A stretch of DNA of 64,000 bases from Pogona vitticeps (taxonomy: Eukaryota > Chordata > Lepidosauria > Squamata > Agamidae): the NCBI RefSeq assembly GCF_051106095.1, contig NC_135793.1, positions 3,143,501-3,207,500 of the forward strand, read 5' to 3'. Shown piece by piece: positions 38,901 through 42,705 of this stretch. The first letter of the stretch is position 1. The number at the start of each line of letters is the position of its first letter. Under the pieces are notes generated by a model. That model saw only the letters and a program-made list of their open reading frames with translations, was not told the origin of the DNA and did no database searches. Made by a program: the position numbers and the translations under genes.

Positions 38901-41583
38901 GTAGAAGGATAACGAGGACAAAGTGTTTGCATTATTCTTCGTGAAAGACCATGTGGCAGTGAGGATGGTTGACCTGGGCATGGAGAACACTGAGAATTGT
39001 AGTGTTGTTGCCCATTAAGCTCTCTAGGGGGCACCTCCCAAAGAACTACAACTCCTTGGAAGCACAGCTATATATCCTTTTTTCCCCTTTTTTCCAATGC
39101 GAAACAAAGGCCCAAGAAGCTAAGCCGACTTCAGAGGTGGGCCTTTCTCTAGGGTAGCAAAATGTAGGTGTCCACGGGTGGGTGTCTGTAGGCTGGACCT
39201 CCCAATATTCTGCCTGGGAGACTTGGACAATCCTGGGAGTAAAAGAGCACACCCCAGCACTATTTTCTGATTTGAGGTCTGGTTGGTAACTGCATAGCCC
39301 TCCATAGGAAAGAGCAAGTGCTGCTCTGGGGAGGGGCTGTACCCCAGTGACAGAACATTTGCTTTTCATGCAGAAGGTAGCAAGTTCAATCCCCAGCATC
39401 TCCAGGGAGGACTAAGAAAGAGCTCCACCTGAAGCACCAGATAGTCCTTGCTGACAGCCAGTATCAACCATATTGAGCTAAGATCTGATTCAATGCCAGT
39501 AGCTCAGTGGTTTAGACATCAGTTGGGAGTTTGATTTCCCCCACAGTGCTTCCTTGACAGGGGCTGGACTTGAGGATCCATAGGGTCCCTTTCCAGCTCT
39601 CGGTTCTAAGATGATGATCTTCCTCTACTGCTACACCACCTTTCCATGTCTTCCTGTTTACTGGCTGGGGGAGGAAAGGGGGAAAGAGTTCTTTAATGAG
39701 CCTCCCCATCCTTGGCATTCTGTTTCTTGCTGAAGGACACTTTGCCTGTTCCTATCGGAGAAGCTTTACCTGCATGACTTATGACCAGATCTGCCGTTTG
39801 GACGTCTGCGGAGATGGAGTTCTTGAACCGGAACACATCAAGGGTGAAAGCCGCCGTGGTGAAGGCATCTGGACACACGGCACCCCGGCCGACCTGCAGG
39901 ACGAGCTTCTGGTAGCCAAGATCCTGCAGAACCTGCCAAGGGGAAAGGACTTCAGCTGAAACCGAGGGCCGGTGATGCACGAGGTCATGTTGTTTATTGA
40001 GAAAGTTAATCAACTTGCTCGCCCAAGTGGAAAACATCTAGCTGGGTGTTAATAAGGGGACCTTCTGGAGGTCATTAATCCATAGGGTTGCCATAGGTTG
40101 GAAATCAAAACTCATTCAAACCAAAATAGCTCAGTGGTGGAGGTCTCTCTCTGGCTGCGGAGCCAGAGGTGGGGAATTCGATTCCTCCCCTGGGCTTCCT
40201 TGCCCCTGTGACCCCTGTCCCTGTAATGGACAGGGTCCCCTCCAACTTTGCAGTTCTAAGAGGATGATGATCACAAGAGCTGCAGAACAAAATGGGATAT
40301 TACTCCTGAGTTCTAGAAACTTCTGAGGCTTAGCTAGACCTAATTCTGGCTAATTCCCTGTTTAGAAAGAGGGCTCCTAAAGAGCAGTATGGGATTTCTG
40401 ATTTCTAAAGTTAAGCAGAGTGAGGCCTGGTTGGTACCTGTATGGGATATTACTCCTGAGTAAATGTGAGTACTTTTTAAGCTAGGATAGTTGCCGTAAG
40501 TCACACTCAGTTTCACGGCAGTTAATTATTATTCAACATTCTAACTAAAAGAGCTGAGCTCTGAGTTGGGTGATACTTTTATGGGATTACTGCAAAAAGT
40601 TACAAATGTATCCAGCATTTTGGTTCCACAGAACTCTTAATCAGGCTAAAACATGAGACTGAAACAGGGAGTCCAAAAACTGAGTCCCATGTTAGTTTTG
40701 TTGTTGTTTTACAACCTTGCATGCTGCCTGTATAAGTTGTGGCTGGGCGGGACCTTTCCGGGCTTGGGTGGCTGTCAATCTATCTGTCTAACCAATAGTT
40801 TCCTCTGAATTCGAAGAGAACTCCACCTCTCTGCTTTGTGTCTCTTTCCCTCTCCTGAGTCTTGTGGCCTTGTCGCTGAAAGCACTTACGTTTAGCTATT
40901 ATTTATTTAAAACATTTTTACCCCACCTTTCTCCTTGAAAGGACCCAAGGCAGCTTACAACAATGAAAAAAACAGTATTTAGAGTTGAAAACAATGAGTA
41001 TACAGCAGTGGTGAACATCACTGAAAGACAATATTTAAAACGATGCAATTCTTAGTTTGCTGTTCATTGTAAGTAAAGGAAACTTTTTATTCTTCCTCTT
41101 AACAAATCGGAGTGAGTTATTGAGACTGTAAAGAGTGGATGGGGGTGGAAGGGGTGGACCATTTTGAGGAACTTGAAGCTAATTCTGCTCCCTGGGTCCC
41201 TCCTTGCACTTCTGCAGGGCAGTGGGAGGCCATTTAACCAGGAATTCAAGACATTCACTACTTTTTGGCCCATTTGGGGGTGGACATTAAGGACCTTCCC
41301 CCTCCTTTGATCCACGGCTGCCATAAAGACAGGCTTGGAAGGCAAGGGGAGCCCCAAAAGAGGAGGGAGGGAGGGCAGCGGAAGTGACGTAGCTCTGGCG
41401 ACAGGCGCCGCTACCGCCCTTCTCCGGTTGCCTAGAGACGGCGGAGGGGCCCGGGCGGGGAGGGGGAAAAGGAGTAAAAAGCCCCGGAACGGAAGGACTC
41501 GCCTGCAGAGCTTCCGGGGCCGTCACGGCGGCGATCAGGTCGTCGAAGCTGGTCGTCCCGACGGTGACGAAGACGGATTTCAT
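2686..41583 (-). CDS. ALG13: ALG13 gene model, 22 coding exons, 3' end outside window
   Basis: The N-terminal part is the catalytic half of the Alg13/Alg14 UDP-GlcNAc transferase, which adds the second GlcNAc to dolichol-PP-GlcNAc on the cytosolic face of the ER. In vertebrates it is fused to OTU and Tudor domains. I placed each exon from conservation with the remembered human protein and from splice sites; all 21 junctions keep frame, giving 809 codons plus one base. Layout by residue: GT28 half 1-127, OTU 128-349, Tudor about 411-485, low-complexity region from about 500. OTU catalytic-type residues are visible: Asp166 and Cys169 (KDATC) and His272 (GHYD). All introns are GT-AG except intron 1, which reads GC-AG. 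The proline-rich C-terminus is absent because it lies left of position 1. Exon boundaries are manual inference, not cDNA-supported. Confidence 0.95.
3163..3301. mobile_element. hAT foldback MITE in ALG13 intron 21
   Basis: It starts CAGTGGCTCCCAAAC, carries the two inward-facing ggaaatcctgg/ctgccgggagttgg arms and ends aaggttgggaagccctg. No clear duplication remains. Confidence 0.85.
3366..3428 (-). CDS. ALG13: ALG13 exon 21 (residues 734-754)
   Basis: A 63-base exon encoding [20 protein letters not shown] then K. Human has SMSPQDTVTSYNYPQK here. Phase 0 at both ends; the acceptor is tctgcag and the donor AAG|gtaatt. Confidence 0.88.
4625..4745. mobile_element. hAT foldback MITE in ALG13 intron 20, right end eroded
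   Basis: It starts tgtggttcccaaccttggg and has the aactcccag...ctgggagtt arms; the right end stops at cacccaaggtt. Confidence 0.82.
4885..4940 (-). CDS. ALG13: ALG13 exon 20 (residues 715-733)
   Basis: A 56-base exon encoding [18 protein letters not shown], matching human PDYETSGVYSTTASTANL. The acceptor is attttccag and the donor TTA|gtaaga. Confidence 0.92.
5599..5638. repeat. Perfect 16-bp hairpin in ALG13 intron 19
   Basis: tttattcctcccacc (left) pairs with ggtgggaggaataaa (right) without mismatch for 16 bp around an 8-base loop, ttttccca. Function unknown. Confidence 0.9.
5852..5987 (-). CDS. ALG13: ALG13 exon 19 (residues 670-715)
   Basis: It encodes [20 protein letters not shown] and ends [12 protein letters not shown]. 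It is weakly conserved and Pro/Ser/Glu rich. The acceptor is gctccag, the donor CG|gtaaga, and both phases fit the neighbours. Confidence 0.85.
6507..6663 (-). CDS. ALG13: ALG13 exon 18 (residues 617-669)
   Basis: It encodes [20 protein letters not shown] and [18 protein letters not shown]. The human ETITFYEVEEGDE stretch is clearly matched. The acceptor is caacag and the donor CCT|gtgagt. The intron before it is only 95 bases. Confidence 0.93.
6759..6872 (-). CDS. ALG13: ALG13 exon 17 (residues 579-617)
   Basis: It encodes [15 protein letters not shown] then [21 protein letters not shown]. The [15 protein letters not shown] end is conserved. The acceptor is actcag and the donor CG|gtaagt. 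Confidence 0.93.
7490..7560 (+). mobile_element. CR1-like 3' end in ALG13 intron 16
   Basis: gaatggggctggactagatg and gaggtcccttccaagtctac are the standard end of CR1-type repeats in reptiles. Confidence 0.65.
7919..8153 (-). CDS. ALG13: ALG13 exon 16 (C-terminal region, residues 501-579)
   Basis: It encodes [18 protein letters not shown] and on to [15 protein letters not shown]. The basic GKEVYMT and PPRLQH blocks match human. The acceptor is tttccag and the donor AG|gtaagc. Confidence 0.94.
8715..9060. repeat. AACCATGGTTTG-bearing repeat, copy 1
   Basis: Multiple aaaccatg(g/a) and catggtttg words lie in both orientations over about 345 bases. It shares these words with 13868-14215. Unclassified. 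Confidence 0.5.
9835..9987. mobile_element. hAT foldback MITE, 153 bp, in ALG13 intron 15
   Basis: It starts CAGTGGTTCCCAACC and ends GGGAACCACTG. Target duplication TGCTAAGG versus TGCTAGGG (one mismatch). It is longer than the 136-bp form because of extra sequence in the left arm. Confidence 0.9.
10863..10945 (+). mobile_element. tRNA-derived SINE fragment
   Basis: ggttgggagtttgattcccc (B-box) plus the gggtcccctccagctctg tail; the 5' part is missing. Confidence 0.75.
12451..12639. repeat. Foldback-like element in ALG13 intron 15
   Basis: The ends agagatgggcacaaac and gctcatccctaaa are inverted; the interior has paired gccgaacaggc/attcggcc and cctcctccagg/tggaggagg words. Unclassified, hAT-like by its ends. 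Confidence 0.6.
13868..14215. repeat. AACCATGGTTTG-bearing repeat, copy 2
   Basis: Repeated aaaccat, ggtttgt and caaaccatggtttgtcatg words in both orientations, like copy 1. Unclassified, probably a DNA-transposon remnant. Confidence 0.5.
14451..14557 (-). CDS. ALG13: ALG13 exon 15 (end of Tudor, residues 465-501)
   Basis: It encodes [14 protein letters not shown], then [19 protein letters not shown]. The acceptor is gtgtag and the donor CAG|gtgagt. It is followed in transcript order by a 6.3-kb intron. Confidence 0.94.
15000..15144. mobile_element. Palindromic TTTAAATC-rich MITE with hAT-like ends
   Basis: It starts CAGGGTGGACAAAAATCAA and ends AAATCCACCTTG. The interior is a near-palindrome of atttaaatc words. 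The flanks TGACAAAG and TGACCCAA share four of eight bases, so the duplication is worn. Confidence 0.8.
15305..15402 (-). CDS. ALG13: ALG13 exon 14 (Tudor, residues 433-465)
   Basis: It encodes [18 protein letters not shown] and [10 protein letters not shown]. The YYNAHIQ and VFIEEL strands are typical of Tudor domains. The acceptor is ttcccag and the donor AA|gtatgt. Confidence 0.95.
16135..16232 (-). mobile_element. tRNA-derived SINE in ALG13 intron 13
   Basis: On the minus strand: ggatagctcagtggttt, anticodon-arm-like gcagagcc, then B-box gttgggagttcgattccc and ctccttgacaggagc. Confidence 0.85.
16273..16337 (-). CDS. ALG13: ALG13 exon 13 (Tudor, residues 411-432)
   Basis: It encodes [18 protein letters not shown] then KCQ, the first strands of the Tudor barrel. 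The acceptor is cttttcag and the donor CAG|gttagt. Confidence 0.94.
16650..16855 (+). mobile_element. LINE 3' end, BovB (RTE)-like, in ALG13 intron 12/11 region
   Basis: gcaggaaaagaggaagacc corresponds to the basic C-terminal coding tail common in RTE/BovB reverse transcriptases; the end ctgccatagatcagaagtga then cttgacag is the BovB-type tail of squamates. It lies mostly in intron 12 (16338-16891). Confidence 0.65.
16892..16997 (-). CDS. ALG13: ALG13 exon 12 (pre-Tudor, residues 376-411)
   Basis: It encodes [18 protein letters not shown] then [17 protein letters not shown]. The nearly identical human block makes this certain. The acceptor is cttctgcag and the donor AG|gtacct. A second in-exon ag lies 7 bases downstream but would break frame. 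Confidence 0.95.
17310..17335. repeat. (CT)n microsatellite in ALG13 intron 11
   Basis: Thirteen CT units followed by a T run. Confidence 0.95.
18422..18497 (-). CDS. ALG13: ALG13 exon 11 (linker, residues 350-375)
   Basis: It encodes [18 protein letters not shown] then QGTEEAK; only the ends (MEDW/MEEW and GTEEAK/GTEETK) are conserved with human. The acceptor is gtttag and the donor AAG|gtttgg. Confidence 0.88.
18787..18914. mobile_element. hAT foldback MITE in ALG13 intron 10
   Basis: agctcccagaaatcgtggtc and ttgtagtccaagaacctctg are the paired arms. The ends are diverged and no duplication is seen. Confidence 0.8.
19057..19237 (-). CDS. ALG13: ALG13 exon 10 (end of OTU, residues 290-350)
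   Basis: It encodes [18 protein letters not shown], then FRSGAKKNR and an acidic linker ending APEKR. The acceptor is tcacccag and the donor AG|gtagct. The linker has diverged from mammals, as expected for a non-domain region. Confidence 0.94.
19372..19722 (-). mobile_element. CR1 LINE 3' fragment in ALG13 intron 9
   Basis: On the plus strand it begins atagaatcatggagttggaa, the reverse complement of the CR1 3' end with its attctat word; the following 340 bases run into the CR1 3' region (tcctgccttgagca on the minus strand). Confidence 0.8.
19785..19866 (-). CDS. ALG13: ALG13 exon 9 (OTU His, residues 263-290)
   Basis: It encodes [18 protein letters not shown] and on to AAICQ. The GHYD motif carries the OTU His. 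The acceptor is tctttcag and the donor CAGT|gtgagt, leaving phase 1. Confidence 0.94.
20038..20580 (-). repeat. 3' LTR of the Gmr1-like element
   Basis: 543 bp, TG...CA ends, flanked outside by ATAAC at 20033-20037. A purine tract (minus strand AAAGAGGGGAGG) abuts it on the inside. It contains AATAAA-type signals on the minus strand only if read through; the functional poly(A) site was not determined. Confidence 0.95.
20859..25286 (-). CDS. Gag-pol polyprotein of the Gmr1-like element (1475 aa)
   Basis: A single open frame. Order by residue: charged coiled-coil-like N-terminus (about 35-95); capsid-like region with a SCAN-like segment (about 186-270); CCHC zinc knuckle [14 protein letters not shown] (335-348); protease-like region (about 425-520); integrase zinc-binding domain (about 630-672) and DDE core (Asp702, Asp762, Glu798); GPY/F-like motif near 937; reverse transcriptase with YIDD at 1206-1209; RNase H with YTDAS near 1355. 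The protein ends soon after VADALSRR, as usual for Ty3/gypsy RNase H. There is no envelope frame. Confidence 0.95.
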   Translation of the reverse strand: MPLTRSQMAEMSEVKDPQIDQGSEDEFGSVQGDSTGEQDPELRKILLAQQHELRVREMEERLERARMEREERMERERMAFELRKLELMNQNNNNNRDSEGGQLSKADLKKFPVYHKGDCPEVFFSLVERAFVDFSVRETEKMTIMRSLISGSLAEVYAEMPEELMKDFAEFKKLVFARHGINAEQLRQRFRSLTKKPEQTFTQVGAQLVRLLEKWLSQEGIETYEQLKDLIALEQFYSVLQGELKFQVRERKPKSVAAAAEIADFISQIRKPLGEGKSVGKPKETYSKYSQGPGKSQQGGGAHGEGKPSDMKPRPQILEGKPKQDERESKYTRKCYFCQGKGHLISECEKLKQLKGMVPQNSSGTKPKAVFCVQKEQSSLSQREPVAMTTQSGTATYADQAEENGPLLEVKRCLLIKTDSQLFETAGVDVGILDRQYRGLRDTCSQVTLCHPDIIPREFIIPNESMKVAGIEGQIISLPVAEVPVNFQGWRGDWRIAISSTLPAAVLVGNDLAEHVKRVLVITRSQATTGTVQGGNDEPETEAGGGSSEAVVETLTTDSRFGQEQKADATLQKCFEQVTDAQLTPETPVRFLEKKGILYRETLRNISKGGDGIRSQLVVPEKYRPMILQRGHSDMFAAHLGVNKTQQRITQNFYWPDIGKQIREFCKQCDVCQRQGNNRDRTKAKLCPLPVIDTPFKCIGVDIVGPLPKATKRGNRFILTIVDHATRYPEAIPLTNIETNTVADALVGYMSRMGFASEIITDLGTSFTSKLMKRLWQICGIKHKETTAYHPESNGLTEKFNGTLMRMIRAYLAENPNNWDQKLQSLLFAYRSVPQASTGFSPFELLFGRRVKGPLDLIKQNWEQITQDDPQDVVTYIDTLMNDLKRNLELAAENLQAQKVKQKTWYDRKARERHFDPEEEVLWLRPCRENKLQLKWAGPYRVISKMSDLNYLIEQEENQARRVVHVNALKPYYRGEQRVLFAIKAAESEEAELPFWEGRGEVKYNPEEVKISPALTQDQQQELKMLLNKYQQVFSNKPGIVKGVMHRIHTGDAPPQAVSPYRVTGPYRDKVRKELDEMLRENIIVPSSSPWSSPIVLVDKPDGSIRFCVDYRKLNRVTTPDAYPMPRLDNLIETIGGCRFISSLDLVKGYWQLRIDPRDQEKTAFCSPFGLYEFRVLSFGLRNAPATFQRLMDQTLAGISDFTVAYIDDIGIFSNTWEDHLIHLELVLQRLSAAGLTVKASKCQLGSPEIKYLGHMVGGGMIKPLEAKIEAVRDWPRPNTKKKVKSFLGLVGYYRKFIPRFSEIAAPLTDLTRKKADDRIPWTSDCEAAFQRLKEALINYPVLRAPDFDREFIIYTDASNSGVGAVLCQEDENGDQHPVSYLSRKLQKGERHLATVEKECLAIVYAIQKAKPYIWGRHFILCTDHSPLQWLKTMKTHNSKLMRWALNLQDYDFEVKVVRGSVNCVADALSRRPED
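25722..26264 (-). repeat. 5' LTR of the Gmr1-like element
   Basis: 543 bp, reading as identical to the copy at 20038-20580. It is flanked outside by ATAAC at 26265-26269. On the minus strand the element is transcribed from here towards lower coordinates. Confidence 0.95.
27967..28039 (-). CDS. ALG13: ALG13 exon 8 (OTU, residues 238-262)
   Basis: It encodes [18 protein letters not shown] then NGFEEK. The acceptor is acctag and the donor AAG|gtaagc. It is the last exon before the 8.1-kb intron that carries the LTR retrotransposon. Confidence 0.94.
29670..29716 (-). CDS. ALG13: ALG13 exon 7 (OTU, residues 223-238)
   Basis: A 47-base exon encoding [15 protein letters not shown] plus two bases of an Asn codon. 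The acceptor is aaacag and the donor AA|gtaggt. It is too short to stand out as an open frame and was found by family continuity. Confidence 0.92.
30795..31019 (-). mobile_element. tRNA-derived SINE abutting the ALG13 exon 6 donor
   Basis: The minus strand reads ggtttaggtctcagactg through the B-box, the ggccagctgcacagcccaag body and an acttgacagcaaatg tail. Its 5' end stops about 15 bases from the exon 6 splice donor. Confidence 0.88.
31035..31085 (-). CDS. ALG13: ALG13 exon 6 (OTU, residues 206-222)
   Basis: A 51-base exon encoding [17 protein letters not shown], essentially identical to the mammalian protein. Phase 0 at both ends. The acceptor is ggataag and the donor AAG|gtaagc. A tRNA-derived SINE ends about 15 bases inside the downstream intron. 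Confidence 0.95.
32048..32131 (-). CDS. ALG13: ALG13 exon 5 (OTU, residues 178-205)
   Basis: It encodes [18 protein letters not shown] and ends NFES. It is phase 0 at both ends, with acceptor tttgtag and donor TCT|gtgagt. It matches the human segment that ends FES. Confidence 0.93.
32640..32745 (+). mobile_element. L2-like LINE tail in ALG13 intron 4
   Basis: ttctaagccacctcgggtcc then aggagaaaggtggggtcaaa is the same tail type as 35250-35700. Confidence 0.62.
32875..32960. repeat. (CA)n microsatellite, 86 bp, pure
   Basis: An uninterrupted CA run of about 43 units in ALG13 intron 4, likely length-polymorphic. Confidence 0.97.
33600..34950. promoter_or_regulatory. Internal CpG island over ALG13 exon 4
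   Basis: This is the most GC- and CpG-rich stretch of the window, with repeated gcgcg, ccgcgcgg and a cacgtg E-box (34387-34392). It spans the first OTU exon and the intron upstream of it. It may be a second promoter giving an OTU-Tudor protein without the glycosyltransferase half, starting at Met 34018. Upstream of that Met the frame stays open for over 100 codons of low-complexity Pro/Arg, better read as 5' leader than as protein. It also holds acaactcccag remnants of foldback elements (about 33755-33805 and 34550-34650). Confidence 0.6.
33878..34025 (-). CDS. ALG13: ALG13 exon 4 (OTU N-terminus, residues 128-177)
   Basis: It encodes [16 protein letters not shown] to CLFRAISEQ. The DATC segment carries the OTU catalytic-type Asp and Cys. 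In the spliced form, a pyrimidine-rich acceptor at 34026 joins exon 3 in frame through an Arg codon. The internal Met at 34018 could instead start an OTU-only isoform, because this exon lies in its own CpG island. The donor is CAG|gtaaaa. Confidence 0.9.
34964..34997. repeat. Perfect 12-bp hairpin at the edge of the internal CpG island
   Basis: TTCCGCAGGTGT pairs with ACACCTGCGGAA around a 10-base loop. It overlaps two CAGGTG E-box-type words. Confidence 0.88.
35250..35700 (-). mobile_element. L2-like LINE 3' region in ALG13 intron 3
   Basis: On the minus strand the tail is aggagaaaggtggggttaaa then AAATAAATAG; the preceding 350 bases (ccacagagaaggccctctcc on the plus strand) are its untranslated region. 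Confidence 0.7.
35790..36190 (-). mobile_element. L2-like LINE 3' region, second copy
   Basis: atttatttatttattttgaa at the left end, then ttgggagaggaggcctggcg and ggggccgggacccgagaagg. Related to 35250-35700 in plan and orientation. Confidence 0.6.
36308..36436 (+). mobile_element. tRNA-derived SINE in ALG13 intron 3
   Basis: gttcagtggcttcttaggca, B-box gttgggagttcgattccccc and the tail ccttccagctctgcagctct followed by attattatt. Confidence 0.82.
37366..37478. mobile_element. hAT foldback MITE, shortened, in ALG13 intron 3
   Basis: It starts CAGTGGTTCCCAACC and ends aaggttgggaatcactg. The left arm has lost part of the gatgttcttggact block. Confidence 0.85.
38440..38525 (+). mobile_element. 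CR1-like 3' end in ALG13 intron 3
   Basis: agcaggggggttgggcatta, ccttctaggccccttgcaac and ataattctatgaat give the CR1 3' terminal word. Confidence 0.68.
38760..38898 (-). CDS. ALG13: ALG13 exon 3 (residues 82-128)
   Basis: It completes HAGAGSCLE and runs to GHLFYCNTR, the end of the glycosyltransferase half. The acceptor is cttctacag and the donor AG|gtgtgg. Reading past the donor gives about 50 further open codons ending near 38606. This could be the short, Alg13-only isoform that ends in an extended exon 3, as known in human, but no poly(A) signal was confirmed. Confidence 0.94.
39334..39490 (+). mobile_element. tRNA-Ala-derived SINE in ALG13 intron 2
   Basis: ttgcttttcatgcagaaggt and ttcaatccccagcatctcca closely follow tRNA-Ala(TGC), including its 3' end. 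The body ends gagctaagatctgatt. A different family from the other SINEs here. Confidence 0.82.
39496..39622 (+). mobile_element. tRNA-derived SINE in ALG13 intron 2
   Basis: gtagctcagtggtttagaca and gttgggagtttgatttcccc, with the tail ccctttccagctctcggttc. It follows the tRNA-Ala-type SINE directly. Confidence 0.82.
39770..39932 (-). CDS. ALG13: ALG13 exon 2 (residues 28-82)
   Basis: It encodes [17 protein letters not shown] through ADLVISHAG. The acceptor is ttggcag and the donor is CAG|gtaaag. The GRG and SHAG motifs form the nucleotide-sugar binding part of GT28. It ends in phase 1, inside the glycine codon after HA. Confidence 0.95.
40048..40110 (+). mobile_element. BovB-like LINE tail fragment in ALG13 intron 1
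   Basis: ttctggaggtcattaatcca and gggttgccataggttggaaa match the tail of 16650-16855. Confidence 0.6.
40126..40272 (+). mobile_element. tRNA-derived SINE in ALG13 intron 1
   Basis: tagctcagtggtggaggtct, anticodon-arm-like ctggctgcggagccag, B-box gggaattcgattcctc and the tail cccctccaactttgcagtt. Confidence 0.85.
40690..41130 (+). repeat. LTR-like fossil fragment, copy 1, split by a LINE tail
   Basis: ttcgaagagaactccacctc and aaactttttattcttcctct match, in reverse, the repeat at 49370-49740. It is old and broken, and the LINE tail at 40893-41040 separates its two halves. An LTR nature is suggested only by layout. Confidence 0.5.
40893..41040 (-). mobile_element. L2-like LINE tail inserted in an LTR-like fragment
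   Basis: ttatttatttaaaacatttt then taccccacctttctccttga on the plus strand; the sequences on both sides belong together in another repeat (see 40690-41130). Confidence 0.68.
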
Positions 41584-41700
41584 GACCGAAAGGGTCCGGG
41601 AAGGGAGGCTCCACCACTGAGAGGGGAGGGTAGAGCGGCGCCGGCAGGCCGGCCCTCTTGCACTTCCGGTGAGGGGAGAACATGGACGCCGCGGGATGGG
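41330..41700 (-). promoter_or_regulatory. ALG13: CpG-rich promoter of ALG13
   Basis: A GC-rich, CpG-dense block surrounds the start codon at 41583, with no TATA box, as in housekeeping genes. On the minus strand ACCGGAAGTG (about 41661-41670) is an ideal ETS/GABP site about 80 bases upstream of the ATG. A second motif, CGGAAGTGACGT at 41379-41390 on the plus strand, overlaps ETS and CRE half sites and lies in intron 1. Promoter extent is an estimate by eye. Confidence 0.75.
41503..41583 (-). CDS. ALG13: ALG13 exon 1 (start codon, residues 1-27)
   Basis: It begins [16 protein letters not shown], the conserved N-terminus of the Alg13 GT28 fold ([10 protein letters not shown]). The ATG is at 41583-41581. 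The exon ends CTGCAG followed by gcgagt, a GC donor. Length agreement with human (...LQ then four residues then LGY) supports this end. It sits in a CpG-rich block. Confidence 0.95.
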
Positions 41701-42334
41701 CGCTCTAGGACTCGGTGTCTATGGTGACATTGTTGCCCTCCAGCTCAGGAAATGGATTGCCAAAAAAATAAAATAAAATCGGTTTTATTTATTTATGGGA
41801 CAGGAAAAAATGCATTGGGAATTTATTTCCTTTTTTAAAGTCCTACAATTAATCTCTCCAGTCCTCCCAGCTATTAATTCTGGTTTTAGGCTCTTTTTTT
41901 TTCCTTCCCTTGGGTTCTGAAGGATGCAATTAAGGCTGCTCCCAAATTTATTGCGATGGATTTTAAAAGAAAAGGGAAAAAGTTAAGTGGATTGAATTCT
42001 TTTTTTTTTCTTCCCCCAACCCGCATCTCAGGAAAAGCAGAATTAAAAAGGGGATTCCCTGCTCTTTCTAAACTCCTAAGGGCTTGCACCTTAAATGAAA
42101 TATTAAGGAGAAATTATTGTAATCCTTTTAAAGCTTGACCAGATCCAGCACCCTACATTGCCTGACACTTGCCGTTGATAGATCCTTATTTTAAAAATGC
42201 TTTTTGCCCCACTCAGACTGTTTTTATAATTAATTTAAATCATATAATCGGATCCCTTTCTGTAAAATCAGTTTGCAATTATTTTCATCCTTTTCTTGAT
42301 AATTTTTTTAGACACCTCTTTGCATGCTTTTAAT

Positions 42335-42430
42335 TCTTGTAGTTTTAATGATTTGTGAGCCGTCTGGAGTCCCACCTCCAGGAGAAAGACGGTGTAGAAG
42401 TGTGAGAAGTAAATAAATAATTTCAATTTT
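42335..42430 (+). mobile_element. L2-like LINE tail
   Basis: atttgtgagccgtctggagt, caggagaaagacggtgtaga and agtaaataaataat. Confidence 0.6.
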
Positions 42431-42624
42431 AAATAAAGCCTCCCAAGACAACTCATTCTGTTTCCATATCACAGGTCACTGAAGGCTTAAAGTGCATACA
42501 GTAGTTATGTTTACTCCTGAGAAAAGAAGGGAATCATGGAACATCGCTAAGGCTGTCACGTTTATTTTAGCATGAAGTTCCTTCCATAAGTTACAAGCCA
42601 CATCAAGTGTGTGTGTATAAAGAA

Positions 42625-42705
42625 ACTGAATGTATTTATTTTATTTTATTAGATTTCTGCCCCGCCCGTCTAGACCAAAGGTCTACTCTGTGCAGCAACA
42701 TATAT
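42625..42705 (-). mobile_element. LINE tail like 2395-2525
   Basis: tatttattttattttattag then cccgcccgtctagaccaaag is the reverse complement of the ctagatgggcgg...aataaata tail. Confidence 0.6.

Noticed and set aside
41335-41727. 130-codon plus-strand frame over the ALG13 promoter as a divergent gene
   Set aside because: Antisense to exon 1 and built of CpG-island sequence; no conserved domain.
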